A DNA stretch of 60,437 bases from Bacteroidales bacterium UBA3696 (GTDB lineage Bacteria; Bacteroidota; Bacteroidia; Bacteroidales; Paludibacteraceae). A model generated the notes under the pieces. That model was given only the letters and a program-made list of their open reading frames with translations. It did not search any database and was not told where the DNA came from. The first letter of the stretch is position 1; every line of letters starts with the position of its first letter. The translations under genes and the position numbers were made by a program. Positions 49,225 to 59,027 of this stretch are shown one piece after another. The DNA is taken from NCBI GenBank assembly GCA_002372135.1, contig DFIN01000032.1, positions 1-60,437 of the forward strand, given 5' to 3'.

Positions 49225-51158
49225 AAGACAACTTTGGCTTTGTACGCGTAGCAGCCGCCGTGCCGATGATGCGCGTGGCAGATTGTGCCTTCAATGTACA
49301 AGAAGTGAAAAAACAAATCACAGAAGCCATAGAAGAAGGAGTAGAGGTGATTTGTTTTCCCGAACTAACCGTAACAGGCTATACTTGTGCGGACTTGTTT
49401 TTTACCCAACGCTTGCAGCAGAACACGCTTGTCGGCTTGGAAGATATATGCAGTTTTACGCGCGGGAAAAGCATCATCGTACTGGTCGGCGCACCTTTGA
49501 AAGTAGATAACAACCTCTACAACTGCGCCTTCGTAATGACCGACGGCGATGTGGTAGGCGTGGTGCCCAAAGTGAACCTCCCCAATACGGGCGAGTTCTA
49601 TGAGAAACGTTGGTTCACCTCCGGCAGAGCCGCTATGCAGCACTCGGCAGAAGGACTCATCCCGCGTCATCCGACCATCGAACTTTGGTGCGGCGATATC
49701 CCCTTCGGTCCCGACCTGCTCTTTATGACCCGCAACTACTGCTTCGGCATAGAGATATGCGAAGACCTGTGGTCGCCCCTGCCCCCGTCCACACAGTTGG
49801 CTATACAAGGTGCAGAAATCATATTCAACCTTTCTTCCAGCAACTGCGTTACGGGCAAACATGCTTTCCGCCGCCAAATGATTACCCAGCAATCAGCACG
49901 CGTGCACTGCGGGTATGTCTATACCTCATCGGGAGTGGGCGAGTCGTCCTCAGATATCGTATTCTCCGGCTCTACCTATATCGCCGAAAATGGCGAATTA
50001 TTAGCAGAGGGGGACCGTTTCCAGCATAGTTCGTCCATGATTATCCAAGAAATAGATGTAGAGCGCCTGCGCATAGACCGGCAACGTAACACCAATTTTA
50101 CAAAAGACCAACGAGGCGGCTACCGCAAAGTGAATGTAGCCCCTATCGAAAACGAAGCGTGCTATTCAGAACCTATTCACCGTACTTTTTCGCCGACACC
50201 TTTCCTTCCCGATGCCGCACAAAGTGAAAGTTTTTCGGCAGATGCGTTCGCTATCCAATGCAACGGTTTAGCCCACCGCTGGGAACATACCCAAGCCCAA
50301 ACAATGGTCATCGGCATCAGCGGCGGTCTGGACTCCACCTTGGCACTCCTCGTGGCGGTACAAACAGCCGATCTGTTAGGCTATGACCGACAGCGCATCG
50401 TAGGCGTAACAATGCCCGGCTTCGGCACCAGCGACCGCACCTACCAAAACGCCATTCGACTGATGAAACTTCTTGGCATACAGCAAAAAGAGATTGACAT
50501 ACGCGAACAAGTAACACGCCACCTTGAAGACATTGGGCACTCGGGCGAAAAAGACATCACCTACGAGAACGCACAGGCGCGTATCCGCACACTGATCCTG
50601 ATGGATTTAGCCAATCAGATGAACGGATTGGTTCTTGGCACAGGCGATATGAGCGAACTGGCTTTAGGTTGGATGACCTACGCCGGCGACCAGATATCTA
50701 TGTACGGCATCAACGCCGGCATACCCAAAACGATGGTGCGCTTCCAAATCCGTTACGCAGCCACCTACCTTTTCGGCGAAGAGATAGCCGCCATCCTCTT
50801 GGATATTATTGACACTCCTATCTCGCCCGAATTACTCCCCACCTCCGAAGATGGTCAAATAGTCCAATTCACGGAGGACAAAATCGGTCCCTATGAGTTG
50901 CACGACTTCTTTATGTACCATTTCTTACGGTACGGCTTTACTACGGAAAAAGTAACTTACATGGCTGCCATTGCCTTCGAGGACACCTACTCCGAAGAAG
51001 AGATACAGCACTGGATTGGCGTATTCCGCCACCGGTTCTATACACAACAGTTCAAGCGTTCGTGTATGCCCGACGGACCGAAAGTAATAGGTATCAGCCT
51101 CTCACCGCGAGGCGATTGGCGCATGCCGAGCGATGTAAACGAAATGCCCGGAGAATGA
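49221..51158 (+). CDS. nadE: Glutamine-dependent NAD(+) synthetase
   Basis: This 645-residue two-domain enzyme catalyses the last step of NAD synthesis, amidating deamido-NAD with ammonia from glutamine. The N-terminal nitrilase-type glutaminase (about 1-290) shows the catalytic triad blocks CFPELTVTGY (Glu), PKVNLPNTGEFYE (Lys) and FGIEICEDLW (Cys). The C-terminal synthetase (about 330-645) has the ATP-binding loop GISGGLDST and a TGDMSELALGWMTYAGD-type segment. Full length for the two-domain class. It overlaps the membrane-protein gene upstream and dsbD downstream by ATGA at both ends. Confidence 0.95.
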   Translation: MKDNFGFVRVAAAVPMMRVADCAFNVQEVKKQITEAIEEGVEVICFPELTVTGYTCADLFFTQRLQQNTLVGLEDICSFTRGKSIIVLVGAPLKVDNNLYNCAFVMTDGDVVGVVPKVNLPNTGEFYEKRWFTSGRAAMQHSAEGLIPRHPTIELWCGDIPFGPDLLFMTRNYCFGIEICEDLWSPLPPSTQLAIQGAEIIFNLSSSNCVTGKHAFRRQMITQQSARVHCGYVYTSSGVGESSSDIVFSGSTYIAENGELLAEGDRFQHSSSMIIQEIDVERLRIDRQRNTNFTKDQRGGYRKVNVAPIENEACYSEPIHRTFSPTPFLPDAAQSESFSADAFAIQCNGLAHRWEHTQAQTMVIGISGGLDSTLALLVAVQTADLLGYDRQRIVGVTMPGFGTSDRTYQNAIRLMKLLGIQQKEIDIREQVTRHLEDIGHSGEKDITYENAQARIRTLILMDLANQMNGLVLGTGDMSELALGWMTYAGDQISMYGINAGIPKTMVRFQIRYAATYLFGEEIAAILLDIIDTPISPELLPTSEDGQIVQFTEDKIGPYELHDFFMYHFLRYGFTTEKVTYMAAIAFEDTYSEEEIQHWIGVFRHRFYTQQFKRSCMPDGPKVIGISLSPRGDWRMPSDVNEMPGE

Positions 51159-52780
51159 AGCATCGTTGGCTCATAGGCTGCTTGTTGGGGTTGGCACTTA
51201 CTGTGCAAGCCGATATACTAACGCCCGTCCATTGGTCGGGAGTGCCTGCTTCCAATAATCAGGTGCGTTTGATTGCGCGCATGGATTCCTCGTGGCACAT
51301 GACCCTCATTAGCATTGGCGACTCCGCCATAGGGGAAGACTACTACGACACGTACACATGCACCGTTCAATCTACAGACACCATCCGCTACGTGGCATGC
51401 AACGATGTACAATGCCTTGCTCCGGAAACATACTGCTACCATACCTCCTCCCATTCAGAGGTCTCGGAGCATACCATCGGCACCGACACATCCAACAGCC
51501 CATCCTTATGGGCCATTTTCCTATTGGGTCTATTAGGCGGTCTGTTGGCTATTTTTACGCCCTGCGTCTGGCCCGTCATCCCTATGACTGTATCGTTCTT
51601 CCTGCATCGGGGAGGCGGTAAACGGGATGCCATTCTTTACGGACTCTCCATCGTCATTATCTATGTAGGATTAGGGGTACTCTTTACGGCTATTTTCGGG
51701 GCATCGGCTCTCAACGAACTATCTACCAACGCCTACCTCAACCTCTTTTTCTTTGTCCTATTCGTAGTCTTTTCGCTCTCTTTCTTCGGTTTATTTGAGA
51801 TAACGCTCCCTGCATCTTGGGCCACGGCAATTGACCGCTATTCCCGCCAAAAAAGCGGATGGGTAAGTTTGCTACTGATGGCTTTTACGCTGGTTATTGT
51901 CTCATTTTCGTGCACCGGACCTATCATAGGCACACTCTTGGTAGAAGCTGCATCCATGAACTTTTTGGCTCCCACAATCGGTATGTTGGGTTTCGCATTG
52001 GCTCTTGCTATGCCCTTTTCCCTTTTGGCTCTTTTCCCCGATGCTTTGCACCGATTGCCTAAATCAGGCGAATGGATAAGCGGCCTGAAAGTAACGTTGG
52101 CATTCATCGAGTTGGCTCTATCGCTCAAGTTCCTTTCCGTAGCCGATACTGCTTACGGATGGGGTATATTACCACGCTGGCTATTCTTCCTGCTATGGGT
52201 TCTATGCTTTGCCGGCCTCGCCATATACCATATAGCGGGTATAGTACGTCTGTTCCGTCATAATCAAACTTCACCTGTGCGGCTCGCTATCAAACTTGCT
52301 ATCGTCCTTTGTTCGCTGGCTCTTAGCGGCTACTTGTTGCCTGCTATATGGGGGGCAACGGATGCTAAATTAGTAGCCGCCTTTGCTCCACCCAAACCCA
52401 TTGAAAGCAAATCGGTCTTTCACGATTTTGACGAAGGAATGGCATACGCTAAACAGGAAAATAAGCGCATATTGGTGGATTTTTCCGGGTACGGCTGCGT
52501 CAATTGCCGAAAGATGGAAGCATACGTCCTCACCGATGAACGCGTAAAAGAAGCACTGACGGAATATGTTTTCATCGAGTTGTTTGTGGACTCACGGCAA
52601 GACGAAAATCACAATGGCATACTTGACGGTGAAGAGTTCTCGCGCCTCGAACGCGAACAGTTCGGCTCCAATGCCCAACCTCTCTATATCAAACTGAACG
52701 TCAACGGGCAACCCATAGGAACACCTATGGCTTATACCACCAACCCCGACCTGTTCTTGCAGTGGCTGCAAGAAAACTGA
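51155..52780 (+). CDS. dsbD: Thiol:disulfide interchange protein DsbD
   Basis: The 541-residue protein moves electrons from cytoplasmic thioredoxin to the periplasm. A signal peptide (1-18) precedes an N-terminal domain (about 20-100) with the expected Cys pair in YVACNDVQCLAPETY. Eight membrane segments follow, with redox cysteines in IFTPCVWPVIP and SFSCTGPIIG. A C-terminal thioredoxin-like domain (about 420-541) has C-V-N-C in DFSGYGCVNCRKMEAYV. The frame is open upstream to 51062, but ATG 51155 gives a proper signal peptide and overlaps the nadE stop as ATGA. The lipoprotein gene at 52810 follows 29 bases later. Confidence 0.92.
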   Translation: MKHRWLIGCLLGLALTVQADILTPVHWSGVPASNNQVRLIARMDSSWHMTLISIGDSAIGEDYYDTYTCTVQSTDTIRYVACNDVQCLAPETYCYHTSSHSEVSEHTIGTDTSNSPSLWAIFLLGLLGGLLAIFTPCVWPVIPMTVSFFLHRGGGKRDAILYGLSIVIIYVGLGVLFTAIFGASALNELSTNAYLNLFFFVLFVVFSLSFFGLFEITLPASWATAIDRYSRQKSGWVSLLLMAFTLVIVSFSCTGPIIGTLLVEAASMNFLAPTIGMLGFALALAMPFSLLALFPDALHRLPKSGEWISGLKVTLAFIELALSLKFLSVADTAYGWGILPRWLFFLLWVLCFAGLAIYHIAGIVRLFRHNQTSPVRLAIKLAIVLCSLALSGYLLPAIWGATDAKLVAAFAPPKPIESKSVFHDFDEGMAYAKQENKRILVDFSGYGCVNCRKMEAYVLTDERVKEALTEYVFIELFVDSRQDENHNGILDGEEFSRLEREQFGSNAQPLYIKLNVNGQPIGTPMAYTTNPDLFLQWLQEN

Positions 52781-52809
52781 TACATCATCATTCTTAATTG
52801 ATATACACC

Positions 52810-53976
52810 ATGAAAAAGACCTTCCTATTTTTTTCGGTTCTTCTGACATTCGTATTAGCCGGATGTAACGAACACAAAGAAAGTGAGAAAGCAGCCGCAG
52901 TGGCTATTACGCTAAGCGAAACCTCCGTCAGAATGCCTATCGTAACGTGGGACGAAAAGAAAAGTGAAGAAACTGCCACAGAGCATAGTTTTACCATTAT
53001 GCCCGCCGACAGCACGTACACGGTAGAGGCTTCCGTAGCCAATATAGTGGCTATTCAAACAGATAAGAATACCGTCCGCCTCACCGCTCAAAATATGGGT
53101 AAGACCATTCTAACCATTACCGAAACACAAAGCGGAGCAACGGCTCAATACGCCGTGGAAGTGGTATCGGTGCTCGAATCTGTCGTTTTCACCCAAGCCG
53201 TTGTGTCCTATCACTTCAACGAGTATAAACAAAACGAGTATGAAGTCGTAGAGAACGCTTTTTCCTATACCGACCGGGACGGCAATGATATTCCGCTGAA
53301 AGCATACGTAGTAGATGCAGATGTCAACCTTTTCTCGGACGGTTTTTATATGACGGATGAAGGGCTATATACCGGTGCCTCCGTCGGATATATCGCCGCT
53401 TTCCCTGCCACAGGATACTACGCACCGGCCTACCTGAATGCCGACAAAGGATACCCTTATGACATCACCTATTCGAGCGACGTATGGTCCACACAGCAAA
53501 AATCTTCCTTCCACAAACTAAAAGGCGGTTACATAGCCAACGAAGAAGGTGCTATTGCTCACATCAAGCAAGCCGTTGATTATAGCAATCAGGACAACTG
53601 GGAAATGTATGGCGAAGAGATGCACCTTGCCGACTCCATCGCATTCAAGGGAGGACTCATCTACAAGTATATCAAAGCCGCTGACGGCTATAGCAAATAC
53701 GTGATGCCATCGGCTCTCATTACTGAAGCCGCCTTTAACCTGCTGCAAGGCGGAAACACATCTTCCACCTACATGTACCTCGTATCGGAAGCCGAGATGT
53801 ATCTCTATCCGCTAACCGGTTACTACGGATTAGGCGTGGATCTGGCTTTCGACACCGAAAAGAAAATATGGTATGTGGCAAGCGACAAACTCCAGTTTGG
53901 CGAACGTATCCACTACAAACACAAATTGGACATCGACTTTGCTCCCCAAAAAGAGGCAGTTCGCATACGAATGTAA
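52810..53976 (+). CDS. Lipoprotein of unknown function
   Basis: The 388-residue protein has a lipobox LAGC at about residue 18, so it is probably an envelope lipoprotein. Residues about 25-125 look like an Ig-like (BIG2-type) beta domain (ITLSETSVRMPI ... TVRLTAQNMGKTILTITETQSG). The remainder is Tyr-rich with no motif I recognise (YTGASVGYIAAFPATGYYAP and similar). An in-frame TTG at 52798 lies upstream, but ATG 52810 gives a standard signal peptide. It is the last gene of the compact run and ends just before a strong bidirectional terminator. Confidence 0.8.
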   Translation: MKKTFLFFSVLLTFVLAGCNEHKESEKAAAVAITLSETSVRMPIVTWDEKKSEETATEHSFTIMPADSTYTVEASVANIVAIQTDKNTVRLTAQNMGKTILTITETQSGATAQYAVEVVSVLESVVFTQAVVSYHFNEYKQNEYEVVENAFSYTDRDGNDIPLKAYVVDADVNLFSDGFYMTDEGLYTGASVGYIAAFPATGYYAPAYLNADKGYPYDITYSSDVWSTQQKSSFHKLKGGYIANEEGAIAHIKQAVDYSNQDNWEMYGEEMHLADSIAFKGGLIYKYIKAADGYSKYVMPSALITEAAFNLLQGGNTSSTYMYLVSEAEMYLYPLTGYYGLGVDLAFDTEKKIWYVASDKLQFGERIHYKHKLDIDFAPQKEAVRIRM

Positions 53977-53983
53977 ACATACA

Positions 53984-54032
53984 AATAAAACGAAGAGAGG
54001 AATGGAACAACCATTCCTCTCTTCGTTTTATT
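53984..54032. terminator. Bidirectional terminator with a 22-bp perfect stem
   Basis: Arms 53984-54005 and 54011-54032 are perfect reverse complements around the loop AACAA. AATAAAACG at one end and CGTTTTATT at the other give T-rich exits on both strands. It separates the converging lipoprotein gene and the family 3 glycosidase gene, whose TAA stop overlaps the last bases of the stem. Confidence 0.9.
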
Positions 54033-56346
54033 ATAACTTGATTTTGGCAGTACACTGTGTTTCGTTCACGTTCCTGGAAACAAGCACGGTGTATTCACCA
54101 TCGGCTAACACCCATCCGTGGGTCTCTTCGCTCCACGAACAGAGATCGCTCTTGGCAAACTGCATCGTAACCTGCTCTTTCTCACCGGGCTGAAGAACAC
54201 GTGTCTTGGCAAAAGCACGAAGTTCTTTTTCCGGTTTATCCATTCCACCCTTAGGGGCACTCACATACACTTGTACCACTTCTTTACCGGCAAACTTACC
54301 CGTGTTCGTTACCACTACGCTCACCTCAATCTTATCGTCCAACACCTTCACCTTTGAGCGGTCGTAAGCAAACGTGGTATAACTCAATCCATAGCCGAAC
54401 GGATATGCCACTTGCTTATGGTAGGTATCAAAATATCGATAGCCGACATAAATACCCTCCTCATGATTGGAATAGGTTATTCCTTTTATCGGGCGACGAC
54501 GTTGCTGCAAACGTTGGTAGGAATACATATCATAATCTTGCGGGAAATTGCGTGTGGACCAATGGTCATATACGGAAACAGGCCAAGTCATCGTCAGTCT
54601 GCCGCTGGGATTGACCTTACCTGTCAGCACATCCGCCACGGCGTTGCCACCCTCTTGACCCGGCTGCCATGCCATCAAAATAGCGTCCACCTTGTCGCGC
54701 CACGATACCGTTTCAATCACAGACCCAGAATTGATAACCACTATAACCGGTTTATTCTGCTCGTGAAATACATCGCTGACACGCTGTATCATCGTTTGTT
54801 CCAAATCAGTCAGCGTAAACTCACCATCAATCTGTCTGTCTATCCCCTCACCGGCTTGGCGGGCAATCGTAATAATAGCAGCAGTTGCCGTTTGGGCTTC
54901 ATGACGGATACAACGCTCTGATATTTCAATCTCGTCCAACTTAGGCTGACCCTGATCCAAAAACCACATCAGCGGGTTCTTATCAATCTGCAACTTGACT
55001 TTGGCGTAAGATACATATTTCTGATAGATCTCAGTAAGCAGGGGCGTCGTACTTATCCCTTGTGCTTGCAAGCCGGCTACCATATCCACCACTTTCTCCA
55101 CATTCACGCAACCCGACCCTACTCCGCCGGAAAGAAAATCATAACTATTCACGCCAAACAGAGCAATCGTATCCTTACCGGTAGTGGCAAATGGCAACGT
55201 ACCGTTGTTCTTGAGCAATACCATACCCTCTGCACTCGTTTGTCTGGATATGTTGGAATGTGCTTTCAAGTCGGGTGCTTCGCTGAATGTATAACCTTTG
55301 AAACGCGGCGTTTTGACAATAAATTCCAATACTCGCTTCACACTGCGATCCAAATCAGCCATCGGTAAACGCCCATCGCGTACAGCCTGAATAATATCTG
55401 TAATCTGAACGGGATAACCGGGCATCATCAACTCATCGCCGGCACTGATCTCTTCCTCGATAGGCAGATCGGGACGCTTGCCTATCCAGTCGGTTATCAC
55501 AATTCCGTTGAATCCCCACTCATCTCGCAGGATATCTGTAAGCAACAACTTATGCCCTTGCGCATAAATACCATTCACGCGATTGTATGCAGCCATGATA
55601 CTCCAAGGTTGAGCCTCACGCACCATGCGTTCATATCCGCGCAGATAAATCTCCCGCAAAGCCCGTTCGCTCACTTGCTCATCCACGCTGAAACGTTCTG
55701 TTTCCTGCGAATTGACGGCATAGTGTTTCGGACAAGCCCCCACACCTTGCGACTGGATACCACGCACCATCGCTGCACCCATCACACCGGTAATATAGGG
55801 GTCTTCGCTATAATACTCAAAGTTGCGTCCGCATAGGGGATTGCGGTGGATATTCATACCCGGCCCGAGCAAGAGGTCACAGCCATACTCCTTTGTCTCA
55901 TTCCCGATAGCCTTACCTACTTCCTCTATGAGCGGAGCATTCCACGTACTCGCCAAACAACTGGCCACGGGAAAACCGGTAGCAAAATAGCGGCGGTCTG
56001 AATCGGGACGAACCGAGTCGATATGCACCCCCGCCGGTCCGTCACAAGACAGCGTAGAGGGAATACCCAAACGCGGAATGGCATACGTTATACCCGCAGC
56101 ACCATACACAAACTGCTTCTGATGACCGGCAGTACCCGCTTCATAATCCTCGTCCGATACACCCACCAGCAAACGGGCTTTTTCTTCCAACGTCATGGCT
56201 TTCATCACTTCGTCTATATTATCAGCACGAAGTTGCACCGTCTTACGCGGCGAAGGTACGATGCGGGTTGCCCGCTGTTGCGCCACTACCCACTGGCAAG
56301 AAAGCACCATCATAGCGGCTACTACAAGAAAATTACGTCTGTTCAT
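54031..56346 (-). CDS. Glycoside hydrolase family 3 (beta-glucosidase-like)
   Basis: The 771-residue periplasmic enzyme has a signal peptide (1-22, cut after VVAQ). The GH3 N-terminal (alpha/beta)8 domain (about 40-330) has KHYAVNSQE, RALREIYLRGYERMV and the nucleophile Asp in GIVITDWIG. The C-terminal domain (about 370-600) contains VVINSGSVIETVSW and AWQPGQEGGNAVADVL. A fibronectin III-like domain ends the protein (about 660-760, VSVVVTNTGKFAGKEVVQVYVS). Members hydrolyse beta-glucosides, xylosides or related links; exact substrate is not visible. It follows the LptF/LptG gene by 34 bases on the same strand with no SusC/SusD partner, so it is not in a classical polysaccharide utilisation locus. 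Confidence 0.93.
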   Translation of the reverse strand: MNRRNFLVVAAMMVLSCQWVVAQQRATRIVPSPRKTVQLRADNIDEVMKAMTLEEKARLLVGVSDEDYEAGTAGHQKQFVYGAAGITYAIPRLGIPSTLSCDGPAGVHIDSVRPDSDRRYFATGFPVASCLASTWNAPLIEEVGKAIGNETKEYGCDLLLGPGMNIHRNPLCGRNFEYYSEDPYITGVMGAAMVRGIQSQGVGACPKHYAVNSQETERFSVDEQVSERALREIYLRGYERMVREAQPWSIMAAYNRVNGIYAQGHKLLLTDILRDEWGFNGIVITDWIGKRPDLPIEEEISAGDELMMPGYPVQITDIIQAVRDGRLPMADLDRSVKRVLEFIVKTPRFKGYTFSEAPDLKAHSNISRQTSAEGMVLLKNNGTLPFATTGKDTIALFGVNSYDFLSGGVGSGCVNVEKVVDMVAGLQAQGISTTPLLTEIYQKYVSYAKVKLQIDKNPLMWFLDQGQPKLDEIEISERCIRHEAQTATAAIITIARQAGEGIDRQIDGEFTLTDLEQTMIQRVSDVFHEQNKPVIVVINSGSVIETVSWRDKVDAILMAWQPGQEGGNAVADVLTGKVNPSGRLTMTWPVSVYDHWSTRNFPQDYDMYSYQRLQQRRRPIKGITYSNHEEGIYVGYRYFDTYHKQVAYPFGYGLSYTTFAYDRSKVKVLDDKIEVSVVVTNTGKFAGKEVVQVYVSAPKGGMDKPEKELRAFAKTRVLQPGEKEQVTMQFAKSDLCSWSEETHGWVLADGEYTVLVSRNVNETQCTAKIKL

Positions 56347-56380
56347 ACGGCAATATGTTTTGTTCGTGAAAAAATGGCTT

Positions 56381-57466
56381 TTATAAGCGCATAACGCGTA
56401 TATAAAGTATAATTCCTATTATCAAGAATACAATATTGGGCAACCATACGGACATGAAAGGGGACATCACCCCGCTCACCGAAAAAGTAGTGGAAACAGT
56501 AGAAAACAGGATATACAATGCCGACAAGGTAATACCAATGCCAAGGTTCTTGCCCATTCCCCCTCTCACTTTGCGGCAACTCATCGTAAAACCGAGTAGG
56601 GTCATGATGAAAGCCCCGATGGGCGAAGCAAAGCGTTTCCACCATTCTGTTTCAAACGCTTGCAGATTACCCGCACCGCGCTGACGCTGACGCTCCATGT
56701 AGGTCTTGAGTTCCGGATTGGTCATGTGTTGCGCGTCCCAAGCCGTAACGAACAACTCTTCGGGTTGAATCGGAATGATGGTGTCCAACCGCGCCCCGCG
56801 TGTCAAAGTCTCGTGCAAGCCGTCAAAATCACGACGCACATAATTACTCAACTGCCAACAATATGCCGAGTCATAGCGAATCTGCTGCGCCGTAATACGC
56901 ATTGTCAGCGTTTTGCCCTCAAAGTGCTCCAAAGACACACGATGTCCTTGATTCGTTTTCAAACGGTAAGACTCAATATACAATATCGTACCGGGCTCTA
57001 CCTCCATCTGTACATTGCGGGCATTATCCACAGAAAACGACTCGATATACTTGTCCTGAAACGCCAACAAATGCCCCGATGCGGGAGGTATAATCCACCC
57101 TGCCAATACAAACAGAAACACGAACAAAAACGTGGCTGCAATCAGGTAAGGACGAAACAGACGCTGCATACTCACCCCGGATGCCAACATGGCGATAATC
57201 TCACTATTACCTGCCAACTTGCTGGTAAAAAAGATGACGGATATGAAAATGAACAGCGGGCTGAACATATTCATATAGTACGGGATAAAGTGGATATAGT
57301 ACTCCGTGATAACCTCCTTCGCACTGAGTTGGTACTCGTAGAAGTCGTCCATCTTTTCGGTCAGGTCGAAGGCTATACCGATACTCAAAATCAGAATAAT
57401 AGAGAAGAAAAACGTACCGAGAAACTTTCGGATGATGTAACGGTCTATTTTCGTCAGAAGTTTCAC
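56381..57466 (-). CDS. LptF/LptG-type lipopolysaccharide export permease (YjgP/YjgQ family)
   Basis: This 361-residue inner-membrane protein begins MKLLTKIDRYIIRKFLGTFF and has about six transmembrane helices: three N-terminal (about 13-35, 55-75, 98-120) and three C-terminal (about 273-350). They flank a periplasmic beta-jellyroll-like region. This layout is diagnostic for the LptF/LptG permeases that pull LPS from the inner membrane with LptB. Which of the two it is cannot be said. It uses a GTG start whose first base is shared with the last base of the tgt stop (TAGTG), so translation is probably coupled. Confidence 0.9.
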   Translation of the reverse strand: MKLLTKIDRYIIRKFLGTFFFSIILILSIGIAFDLTEKMDDFYEYQLSAKEVITEYYIHFIPYYMNMFSPLFIFISVIFFTSKLAGNSEIIAMLASGVSMQRLFRPYLIAATFLFVFLFVLAGWIIPPASGHLLAFQDKYIESFSVDNARNVQMEVEPGTILYIESYRLKTNQGHRVSLEHFEGKTLTMRITAQQIRYDSAYCWQLSNYVRRDFDGLHETLTRGARLDTIIPIQPEELFVTAWDAQHMTNPELKTYMERQRQRGAGNLQAFETEWWKRFASPIGAFIMTLLGFTMSCRKVRGGMGKNLGIGITLSALYILFSTVSTTFSVSGVMSPFMSVWLPNIVFLIIGIILYIRVMRL

Positions 57467-58599
57467 TATAGTCGTTGTTGAAGAATGGGCACAAGATTAT
57501 CTTTCCAAGCCTTAAAGTCCCCTTGCTCTATATGCGCACGGGCTTGCTTTACGAGGTGCAGATAGAATGTCAGGTTATGCAAACTCAGTATAGCCAATCC
57601 TAACCCTTCCTTCACCTGAATCAAATGCCTTACGTATGCCCGTGAATAGCAATGATCTACATAGCATGTACCTACGGGATCTAATTCCGTAAAGTCGTCC
57701 GCCCACTTTTGGTTGCGCATATTCTTCACCCCCTGCATCGTAAAAATCATTCCGTTCCTGCCATTGCGAGTAGGCATCACACAATCAAACATATCCACCC
57801 CTCGCTCTATGGCTTCCAATATATTCCATGGCGTACCAACTCCCATTAGATAACGAGGCTTATCAGCAGGCAAAATATCATTGACCACTTCAATCATTTC
57901 GTACATCTGTTCGGTGGGTTCGCCAACGGCTAATCCGCCTATTGCATACCCGTCGCGGTCCAAGTCGCGCAACCGCTTGGCGGCTTCTTGCCTAAGGTCG
58001 CGATATACACACCCTTGCACAATCGGGAAAAGGTGCTGGCGGTAGTCATATAAGTCGGGAGTTGAATCAAAGCGTGCAATACAACGGTCTAACCAACGGT
58101 GAGTACGCTCCATACTTTGCTTGGCATACGAGTAATCGGCTGTACCCGGGCAACACTCGTCAAAAGCCATCATAATGTCCGCACCAATCAAACGCTCAAT
58201 ATCCATCACATTTTCCGGCGTAAAGAATAGTTTCTTGCCATCAACATGCGAAGAGAACCGAACCCCTTCCTCATCCATCTTACGAAGTTGAGCCAAAGAA
58301 AAAACCTGATACCCGCCCGAATCAGTCAGAATGGGTCGTGTCCAATTCTCAAAACGATGCAACCCACCCGCACGATGAATAATATCTGTTCCGGGACGTA
58401 AATAAAGATGGTAGGTATTGCCTAAAATAATCTGTGCATGGATATCGTCTTCCAACTCTCGCTTATGAATCAGTTTGACGGTTCCATTCGTACCAACCGG
58501 CATAAAAATAGGCGTTTGTATATCACCATGATCGGTATGAACAACGCCGGTACGAGCCGAAGAACTTGAATCCGTATTCTGAAGAGTGAAAAAAGACAT
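57466..58599 (-). CDS. tgt: tRNA-guanine transglycosylase (queuine tRNA-ribosyltransferase)
   Basis: This 377-residue TIM-barrel enzyme exchanges guanine-34 in GUN-anticodon tRNAs for a queuosine precursor. It has the substrate-binding TDSGGYQVFSLA segment with its conserved Asp, the FDECCPGTADY block, GGLAVGEPTEQMYEM and the nucleophile region MFDCVMPTRNGRNG. The zinc site is altered: aligned to E. coli Tgt (Cys302, Cys304, Cys307, His333), only the second Cys is kept (Cys312 here). The first is Gly and the third is Asp315, with a displaced Cys317. Length is normal. It follows panD by 37 bases and shares one base with the permease start. Confidence 0.93.
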   Translation of the reverse strand: MSFFTLQNTDSSSSARTGVVHTDHGDIQTPIFMPVGTNGTVKLIHKRELEDDIHAQIILGNTYHLYLRPGTDIIHRAGGLHRFENWTRPILTDSGGYQVFSLAQLRKMDEEGVRFSSHVDGKKLFFTPENVMDIERLIGADIMMAFDECCPGTADYSYAKQSMERTHRWLDRCIARFDSTPDLYDYRQHLFPIVQGCVYRDLRQEAAKRLRDLDRDGYAIGGLAVGEPTEQMYEMIEVVNDILPADKPRYLMGVGTPWNILEAIERGVDMFDCVMPTRNGRNGMIFTMQGVKNMRNQKWADDFTELDPVGTCYVDHCYSRAYVRHLIQVKEGLGLAILSLHNLTFYLHLVKQARAHIEQGDFKAWKDNLVPILQQRL

Positions 58600-58636
58600 A
58601 AGACAAATACCTCAAGCAAAAAAACGAAATATTTTT

Positions 58637-58978
58637 TTATAGATGGTTATTAGTCGGAAATACAATAGCAGGTCGGAATGTCTGCGCCTCCTGCTCCGTC
58701 ATAAGAGCATAAGCCATTATGATGACCACATCGCCTTCGTGCATCAAATGAGCAGCCGCACCGTTCATACAAATGCAACCGCTGCCACGCTTACCCGGAA
58801 TGGCGTATGTCTCCAAACGGGCACCATTGGTAACATCCACTACACTCACCTTCTCCCCGTTCAATATATGGGCTGCATCCATCAAATCCTCATCTATCGT
58901 AATCGAACCGACATAGTTGAGATTGGCTTCCGTAACCTCCACTCGGTGAATCTTGGACTTTAATATTTGCAATAGCAT
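58637..58978 (-). CDS. panD: Aspartate 1-decarboxylase
   Basis: The 113-residue pro-enzyme makes beta-alanine for pantothenate and CoA synthesis. It is expected to self-cleave between Gly24 and Ser25 in YVGSITIDE, generating the pyruvoyl group. Lys9, Tyr22 and the downstream NGERLETYxIPGxRGSG-like stretch (NGARLETYAIPGKRGSGCIC) match the family, as does the DVVIIMAYALM segment. It lies 34 bases downstream of topA on the same strand and 37 bases upstream of tgt. No separate promoter was recognised, so it is probably part of a topA-panD-tgt transcript. Confidence 0.95.
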   Translation of the reverse strand: MLLQILKSKIHRVEVTEANLNYVGSITIDEDLMDAAHILNGEKVSVVDVTNGARLETYAIPGKRGSGCICMNGAAAHLMHEGDVVIIMAYALMTEQEAQTFRPAIVFPTNNHL

Positions 58979-59000
58979 ATCTATTTAGTTTAATTTTCTA

Positions 59001-59027
59001 ACTTCTTACTTCTCACTTCTTACTTCT
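59001..59027. repeat. Duplicated 13-bp pyrimidine/purine repeat overlapping the end of topA
   Basis: ACTTCTTACTTCT occurs at 59001-59013 and again at 59015-59027, separated by one C. The repeat covers the last codons and stop of topA and the first part of the gap to panD. It resembles in style the purine-rich array at 42084-42125. Confidence 0.6.
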
